DNA from: Trichoderma breve
Lineage: Eukaryota > Ascomycota > Sordariomycetes > Hypocreales > Hypocreaceae
NCBI RefSeq assembly: GCF_028502605.1
Contig: NC_079234.1
Coordinates: 372,001 to 436,000 of the forward strand
DNA: 64,000 nt
Direction of reading: 5' to 3'
Below are positions 57,516 through 64,000 of this stretch, one piece after another (position 1 is the stretch's first letter; every line of letters starts with the position of its first letter). Under the pieces are notes generated by a model that made no database searches, was not told the origin of the DNA, and worked only from the letters and a program-made list of their open reading frames with translations. Made by a program: the position numbers and the translations under genes.

Positions 57516-59305
57516 AAACGGCATAGCGTATGGGCTTGTACAGTTTATTTCCCGGCCACATTTACTTAGATATAATAACAATAATGCTCTGTCTATTAGA
57601 ATTACTGTATACTTGAGAGTCTCCAAATCCAGATGATGTCTATGCTATGTTGAGACAAAGCAGACGGTATAGTGTCATGACAGTGACCCATAGTTTTCCC
57701 ACCACAAATGCTTCTGGTCTAAGCACCCTGATTTCAGTGCCCTCATTATGAAGAGTTGGATAATACCACGCTACTCGGCAGGAACAAATAGGCAATGCAC
57801 TTGGAGTGTGGAGTGTCTTGGAATGCGTGGATGCTGTGTAACGGCCTGGGACATGTGGCTACCCTGCAACGGGAAATGACCCAATTTGATGGATCAAGAC
57901 GCCACCGGAGAGATGTTACAGGGAGATATCAGGCTCTTCTACTGTAGTTACGGGTAATAAATAAGATGCTGAGAAGGCACTGGGCATTTACCGCTATAGG
58001 TACAGTGGATAGTTGACACAACGTTGCGAAGATGAAGCAGATATACTCGGTTAGTATCGCATCTTCGTCACTGCCAACAGCCGAGACATGCTCCTTATGT
58101 AGCAACGAACCTCATGTACGAGTATTTGCTCATGTGCCGCAAACTCTCCGGCCTTGGACATGTTTATGCCGTGTCACATATTGCGTACTCGTGCTGCTGA
58201 TTACGGATACATGGACACACTCACATGCAGCGTCATGGATGGCTTACTCTTACTCGTGTGGGCGACAGCGACAGGGCCCCCTGATCGGGCTGGCCATGAA
58301 CCGCCAGGTCTCTCCGGTTGACCTGTTTACTTTACCTATCCGTACTAACCTGCCTTTGTACTACTTCATCGGGAGCCGTAGGGATGTCCCGGCTGGGGTT
58401 TTGTGTGCCGCCAGCTTGTTTGTTATGGATTCCCTTGTTGTCTGGTGTTTGACTTGTTCCGCATGCCTGATGTTGAAATATACATCTGTGTGGTCCGGAT
58501 CCAGGTACATACTGGGTACCTGCAGTATTCCACCAAGCACAACATTGCTGGCGCCAATCACTCAGAGGTACCTCAACGGAACCTGCCGATGCGGTACTCC
58601 GTACCTGGATGAGATAAGACAAGGTCCAAGTTTCAACCCTCTTTATCGCGGGCAAAAAAGTCTCCCCACACTGGAGCCAACCTAAGCAACCCCCCTCCAC
58701 CGCCCTCCCACATCAAATCGCAACGCACTGCAAATCGCAGCTTCGAGGCGAACAAGAGACGCACATTTACAGGGGCGCTGCGTCTTTGCCTGTCCTGTCC
58801 GAGTGCTACGAGAACCGTCACCAGCGGCTGCCAGCAACTGACCGGCGGCGCAATTCAGCTCTTCTGCCGCTGAACCGCTGGACTGATTCGCTGCGAGGGG
58901 GGAACTCGACGCCTGTCCTGTGCCGGCCTCTTTGTCGCCGCATGCCCGACCATCTGCATCTGCATCTGCATCTTATCTAATCCCGGCGGCTTCTCCCTCC
59001 ATCTACATCTTCTTCCCTATCCTTCTTCATCTTCTTCTTTTCTTTCTCTCCCTCCTTCATTATCTCCAGTCTACGGGACCGCCTCGCTGGCGTTCGTGGT
59101 CGTCGTTTGTCCCTGTGACGTGGCCATCGTCCATCTACGACCCTTTCTTAACCGGTTTTAACCAGACAAATCCTGAGCCTACAGCCGGTATTGGGAGCAC
59201 ACCCGCCGCGTGTTTCCCTTCAGCTCAATCGCCCCTCCTACGCCTCATCTACCTCACCGCCGGCGACTCTTTGTTCGCTCGGCGCGGTAGCATCGACCCG
59301 CCACC
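57516..59305. other. 1.8 kb spacer, promoter of the SAPS gene
   Basis: It contains the Spp382 3' flank, a GGTACC/GTACCTG-rich segment at 58505-58610, a CATCTG triple repeat near 58951-58972 and a CT-rich tract at 58990-59070. A plus-strand frame at 58032-58685 looks random. Confidence 0.5.
58990..59070 (+). promoter_or_regulatory. CT-rich promoter tract of the SAPS gene
   Basis: An almost pure T/C run 240-315 nt upstream of the start codon, where fungal transcription usually begins. Confidence 0.4.
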
Positions 59306-62300
59306 ATGTTCTGGAGGTTTGGCGGCTACGCCAACATCTCGACCATCGACACCATCCTCGACAAGCCCGACTTCACCCTCGAAGAGCTGCTTGAGGAGGC
59401 TGACCTGATACAGGAGCTGAAGCAGCACAACTCCAAGCTCATCGAGTTTCTGCGCGAGGACAAGGTGCTCGAGAAGCTCCTCGAGTATACTGTTGCCCCA
59501 AAGCTCGAGGCCGTCGAAAGCGCTGAGGAGCCCGCCGATGATGACATCAAGACAAAGGGCCGCTTGCTGCCCTTCTCCCGCCCTCGCGCATCCTCGCGCG
59601 CCACCGATCCCGGCGAAAATGACGACGAGCTGGACAAGAAGCGCAACCGTTATGCACATGTCGCTTGCGAGGTCTTGAGCTCCGATACCTGGTCTATATA
59701 CGAGGCCCTTGTTGAAAACCGACAGCTGATCCGCGACTTTTGGAACTTCCTCTCTCGGCCTGCGCCGCTGGACCCTCTGCAAGCCAGTTACTTTACCAAG
59801 GTCAACGAGTCGCTCTTTGAGAAGAAGACGGAAGAGATGATGGAACTGCTTTGGAGCTTGCCCAATGTCATTCCCGATATGCTGAGGCACGTTGAGTGTC
59901 CTATGGTCATGGACCTGCTGCTCAAAATTATTGCCCTTGATCGCACAGAAGGTGGTCAAGGCGTTGTTGAGGTTGGTTGAAGCCATCTTTGAATATTGTA
60001 TGCTGTCTTTATGCTAATCACCTAACTACCAGTGGCTGTATTCCAAGGACATTATTCCAACACTCATTTCTTTCCTCGGTCCTGAGCACAGTTGGGTTGT
60101 GCAGACCGCCGCAAGCGATTTCATCAAGGCCATCATCACCATCTCTGCCAACGCCTCGCAGAACGAACAGCAGTGCATCGGCCCCAACGAGCTCACACGT
60201 CAGCTCGTTTCAAAGCCCTGTGTCGAGCAACTGGTTGGTTACATGCTTGGAGGAGGCAACCCTCTGACTGTTGGTGTCGGCATCATCATTGAGGTGATTC
60301 GGAAAAACAACTCCGACTACGATCCGGACGTTGGAACAGAGGCCAACACCACGCCTTCCAGTCGCGACCCCATTTACCTCGGTAATTTGTTGAGGCTTTT
60401 TGCCCAGAATGTGCCCAAGTTTATGAACCTCATCATGAACGAGCCTTCAAAGAAGCAGGGTGTCGACTCGACTTTCAACGAGAAGCTCGAGCCTCTTGGA
60501 TTCGACAGGTTCAAGACTTGTGAGCTCATGGCAGAGCTTTTGCACTGCAGTAACATGGGCTTGCTCAACGAGATTGGCTCGGAACAGTTGATTGCAACTC
60601 GAGACTTTGAGCGTCAGCGCCTTCGAGCCGAGGGCAAGCTGACTCCCCGAGACGATGACGGATCTGCGGATGACTTGACGATGCGCATCCCTCACCCGTC
60701 CCACCACGAAGAGGTCCGCCGCCTGGAAGTCACCAATGCCGATGATGATGGCTTTGAAGAGGTGGAGCCCACCAATGAGCTAAACGAGGACACTTCCCAC
60801 GAGTTTGTCAAGGCCGAGGATGACATTGCACCAGGCGCGAACGCATCTTCATCTTCCTTCCTCGAAAAGGACGAGGAGGAATTTGTCGACGAGCCTCTCA
60901 GCTCTCCTCGACTAGCAGTGGCCACGGCGGGGCTGAACGAACAGCGCTTTGAAGTACCGGACCTCGTTGTTGCGCCGCTTTCACCCACAAAGGCAAAGTC
61001 TCCCGAGCTGGCGAAAACGGAAGTGGCGAACCCTCCTGCCGCCGAGAATCAGAGCAAGGCTATTGCAGGGGAACAAAAGCCTGAGACAGTTGCAACTGTT
61101 CTCTCTGGGCCTATTGTAGTAGAGACAGCTGGCGCAGGCAACACAGTGGCTTCAGAACAATCTGAGACTGACTCCTCGTCCCAATCCGAAACCACAAAGC
61201 CTGGGTTGCAGCCATCACCGCTGCCCAAAGACGAGGTGAAGAAGAGCGAACCAGTCACCAGTACTCCTCAAGAAGCCCCCGTCACTGTTGCTGAGTTGGT
61301 TCCTGAGGAAATTGAAAAATCTCGTGGCCTATCCCCCCATCCTGAAGATACCCCGCCCCCTCTCTTCTCCGTTCCCCTTGCCCCTGATTCCGGTGTCCAA
61401 GAGCCACCACAGTCATTTACACCGCCCCCAGGCACTGAGCCAGCCCTTGCTGAAGCTGCAGCTAGCGAAAAGCCTGCAGAGACAGCAGCAGGCGATGCCA
61501 CCGAAGCTGTTGTGGGCGACTTTCTGAAAATGCAGTTTGTTGAGTATCGTGTTGTTCCGGCGATATTGGTATGTGTGGCCTAGCAATTATCCAACAGGTC
61601 TGAGCTAACATCAAGCAGTCATTTTTCTTTGCGTATCCTTGGAACAACTTCCTCCACAACGTCGTGTATGATATTGTACAGCAAGTGTTCAACGGTCCGA
61701 TGGACCGTGGTTTCAACCCGACACTGGCCGTGTCTCTCTTTGAGGCTGCCGACATCACCAGCGCCATCATCAAAGGCCAGCAAGCCAGCGACGAATCTCA
61801 GGCCAGGACCAAGACACGCATGGGATACATGGGACACCTCACGCTGATTGCTGAGGAGGTTGTCAAGTTCACCGAACGCCACCCCCCGGAGCTTCTGTCA
61901 GAAATGGTCCTCGACAAGGTTATGAGCCAAGATTGGATCAATTATGTGGAAGGTGCTCTCGCGGAAACAAGAGAGCGAGACAATGCAATTCTGGGTGGCG
62001 TTCGGCCCGAGGTGGCCTTGGGACACCGAGCCAGCCTTGGTGCTAGTGGCTTGGGCGGCATCGGCTTGTCAGGCCTTGCAAACACGGCCAGCGGATCGAA
62101 TGCTTTGGCAGAGGCTGGCCTCAATGGCGGCATGGAGATGAACGAGGGAGATGGTAACGGAATTGGTCCCTTTGCGATCAGCGCGGGCACTCTGATGTCT
62201 GGATTTGGAAGTAGTAGCGACGAAGACGACGATGAGGGCGATGGGGATGAAGAGGATGTGAATTCCGAGGTGAGTAACGATTCTTCCGATGAGCACGGCA

Positions 62301-63795
62301 ACGAGTCTCCTGAGGCGACAATGGGCATGCCATATACACCCGAGGATGTCATCATGATGTCTCCCGAACCGATCAGAGCGGAGTCTCCAGACGCAATGGC
62401 CTTGGAAGCCGATACTGACCTGGATCCATCGGGCCAGGACATCATGGTGATTGAGGAGGGAGGATGGATACAGAGGCGAGACCCAAGCCAAGGCCCCAAT
62501 AGAAGGATAGATTTCTCTTAGGACGAGGAACAAGTTTCAGAAGACGCCATCTTCAGCTTTAATAATGATACCATCGACATGCCTGGAGCCTCTGCTGCGC
62601 TAGGGTCCTCCGGCCCTGATGATGAAGAACTAGAGAGTCTCGGCATCATTGGATTGGAGCTGGAGTATCTCTCGAGGCTGTTGGCGAGGGCGGAGGGAAG
62701 ACAGAGGGAGCATTGAATATGAATGGGCGTTGAGGCAATTTGTTTTACCTTTATGGATAAAGATTGGAGAATCAGATGACGGCCTCTTGTTTTTTTTATT
62801 GTGGATAGCGCATTGAAAGAGAAACAAGAAAGCCGAGGAAAACGAATTTGGAAGATGGCATTGTTTTTGCAGCATTGTTCGAGGAGAGAATACCGCATCA
62901 GAAAACAAAAGGGGGGAGAAAGATGTTATCATGCACCATTTGTCAGCCTTAGGGACTTTGATCAACTGCCAACGCTCATTTACTCTCTTCCTTCCCTTTC
63001 CCATCTCTCTCCTTCTGCCTCTCTTCCTCTTCCCTGCATTCCTCTTGCTTCAATTTCAGGAAGCTTGTTTTGCTGATGCCCAAGGCTTAGTTCCGATCTT
63101 ATACTGACCCGCTGAACCAGGGATCGTTGGCTCCGCCGTCTATCCCGCCTCCTCCTCCGCCACCGCCTCCGCTGAACATTCCGCCTTCGAGAGCTCGGCT
63201 GCAGCTTGCGGCGCGGCTGGCAATGCATCAGAAGAATAATCAAGCTGCACAGGCCACTTCGGCCACGGTTCACGATGACAATGATGATGATGACGACGAC
63301 AACCTTGAAGACCCGTTTGGCGATGGAGAGGCCGATATTGATGACGACTTGGACGACGAAATGTCTGGCAACATAGGTCGTGGATCATGGTGGAGAGGTG
63401 TTGTTAACAGGAGAAGCGGGCTCGAGGAGGAAGACTCTGATGACGACGAAGAAGAATTTGGAGATTTCGCCATGCCGGAGGAAGACAAGGGCGGAGATGG
63501 ACAAGATCAGGACAACGTGGTGTTGAAGCCTCTTGCAGTCCACCCGCCTAGGGAAAGCAGTAGAGGCTTAAGCGGCCTGTGGCCCTTTGGCTCAAGAGCA
63601 GAGAAAGAGAAGAGCGATGGCAAGGACGAGCAGAAGGGCGATGACGATGCTCGCATGGCAGGCGAGGGAGATGAGGAGCCTGAGAAGAGGGCGATAGAAG
63701 TCAAGGAGGCACAGCGAAGAACCAGCATTGAAGATGATGACGACGATGACGAGACTAACGTGGGGACGGAATACGGAGCTGATTTCAAGGCTTAG
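59306..63795 (+). CDS. SIT4/PP6 phosphatase-associated protein (SAPS family)
   Basis: Regulatory subunit of the PP2A-like phosphatase Sit4/PP6, acting in G1 progression, TOR signalling and ER-Golgi traffic. Four exons: 59306-59971, 60033-61568, 61619-62269 and 63091-63795 (3558 nt, 1185 aa). The ATG has a strong CCGCCACC context. MFWRFGGYANISTIDTILDK, then FTLEELLEEADLIQELK and LSRPAPLDPLQASYFTKVNE, are hallmark SAPS sequence. Exon 2 carries the armadillo-like repeats and a long Ser/Pro/Glu-rich loop (about 450-720). The helical core resumes with VEYRVVPAILSFFFAYPWNNFLH across intron 2. Exon 4 opens FRSYTDPLNQGSLAPPSIP and a run of nine or more prolines, then acidic patches. All junctions are phase 0. 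Intron 1 has a poor donor (GTTGGT). Intron 3 is 821 nt, far larger than any other intron here, and contains coding-like sequence listed separately. Confidence 0.92.
62270..62716 (+). other. Coding-like segment inside SAPS intron 3, possible alternative terminal exon
   Basis: Directly after the donor GTGAGT the reading frame of exon 3 stays open for 83 codons to a TAG at 62519-62521. The composition is acidic and Ser/Pro-rich, with SPE and SPD sites (MSPEPIRAESPDAM). After that TAG the same frame opens again for 64 codons (DEEQVSEDAIFSF to ARAEGRQREH) and stops at 62714-62716. The TAG is the end of a splice-acceptor-like TTTCTCTTAG. Three readings fit: read-through into a short tail, a 252-nt intron 62270-62521 leading to an alternative last exon, or a 75-nt intron starting near 62447. 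The sequence is not recognised. It may also be only chance openness within a long intron. Confidence 0.45.
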
Positions 63796-64000
63796 AATCA
63801 TATAGACTGGAGAGTGTATGAAATGAGAGAATTCTGGAATGTGGAACGAGGAATGAATTGGGAAAGATTGAATGGATAATATGGGCATGAGATGAGAATA
63901 CGCAGTGTATGAAATGGGAATGATGGGATGGGATAGGGATGGGTTGTTGGGTGGGCTCATATACGGTAGCTCAAGGGATCTGTGTACTATTATGTTGGGT
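63796..64000. other. 3' flank of the SAPS gene
   Basis: A and G-rich sequence with many ATGGGATGGG-like words. No gene is seen before the window ends. Confidence 0.5.

Noticed and set aside
58032..58685. 217-codon plus-strand frame between Spp382 and SAPS
   Set aside because: Composition looks random (many Cys, Ser, Thr), no domain, and it runs into the SAPS promoter region.
1..64000. tRNA, rRNA, CRISPR or LTR structures
   Set aside because: I looked for T-loop-like GTTCRANNC boxes, regular spaced repeats and long terminal repeats and found none convincing. A covariance-model scan would be needed to exclude small RNAs.

Overview
The window is nuclear DNA of a filamentous ascomycete. Hypocreales, possibly a Trichoderma-like genome, is my best guess. 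Evidence: genes split by short introns (about 46-86 nt) with GTAAGT/GTGAGT/GTATGT-type donors and CTAAC-like branch sites; GC-rich codon third positions; pyrimidine-rich tracts before start codons; long intergenic spacers; and families typical of Pezizomycotina (DUF2434, HRI1, fungal N-acetyltransferase, CYP65-like P450). The species is an inference. I saw no rRNA, tRNA, CRISPR array or intact transposon.

Left part (1-5.6 kb): the 3' end of a cytochrome P450 (+), a five-exon zinc-free MDR/enoyl-reductase-like oxidoreductase (-) and an NmrA/isoflavone-reductase-like protein (+). These look like the edge of a secondary-metabolism locus, whose core enzyme would have to lie left of the window. 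A 4.6 kb spacer follows.

Middle part (10-31 kb): a SulP sulfate permease with a STAS domain; an 810-aa DUF2434-like membrane protein; an acyl-protein-thioesterase-like protein that has lost its catalytic residues; an unknown 225-aa protein; a 92-aa cysteine-rich protein; a class III aminotransferase; a 188-aa protein that reads like a captured copia-type gag domain; an arylamine N-acetyltransferase; HRI1; and a concentrative nucleoside transporter.

Right part (37-64 kb): conserved housekeeping genes. These are the lipid-transfer protein VPS13 (3216 aa, minus strand, 9.7 kb), a mitochondrial DUF3429/TMEM69-like protein with a long acidic-lysine repeat tail, the TOG-domain microtubule polymerase Stu2/Alp14, the G-patch splicing factor Spp382/Ntr1 (TFIP11), and a SIT4/PP6 phosphatase-associated (SAPS) protein. 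A 5.8 kb gene-poor stretch (31.3-37.0 kb) separates the two halves.

The most interesting observation is at the 3' end of the SAPS gene. An 821-nt intron, over ten times the usual size here, carries a coding-like segment in frame with the upstream exon. It may be an alternative terminal exon giving the phosphatase adaptor a second C-terminus. Second is the intact thioesterase-like gene with every catalytic motif replaced. Exon borders were placed by eye from splice signals, frame and family similarity. No homology search was run.
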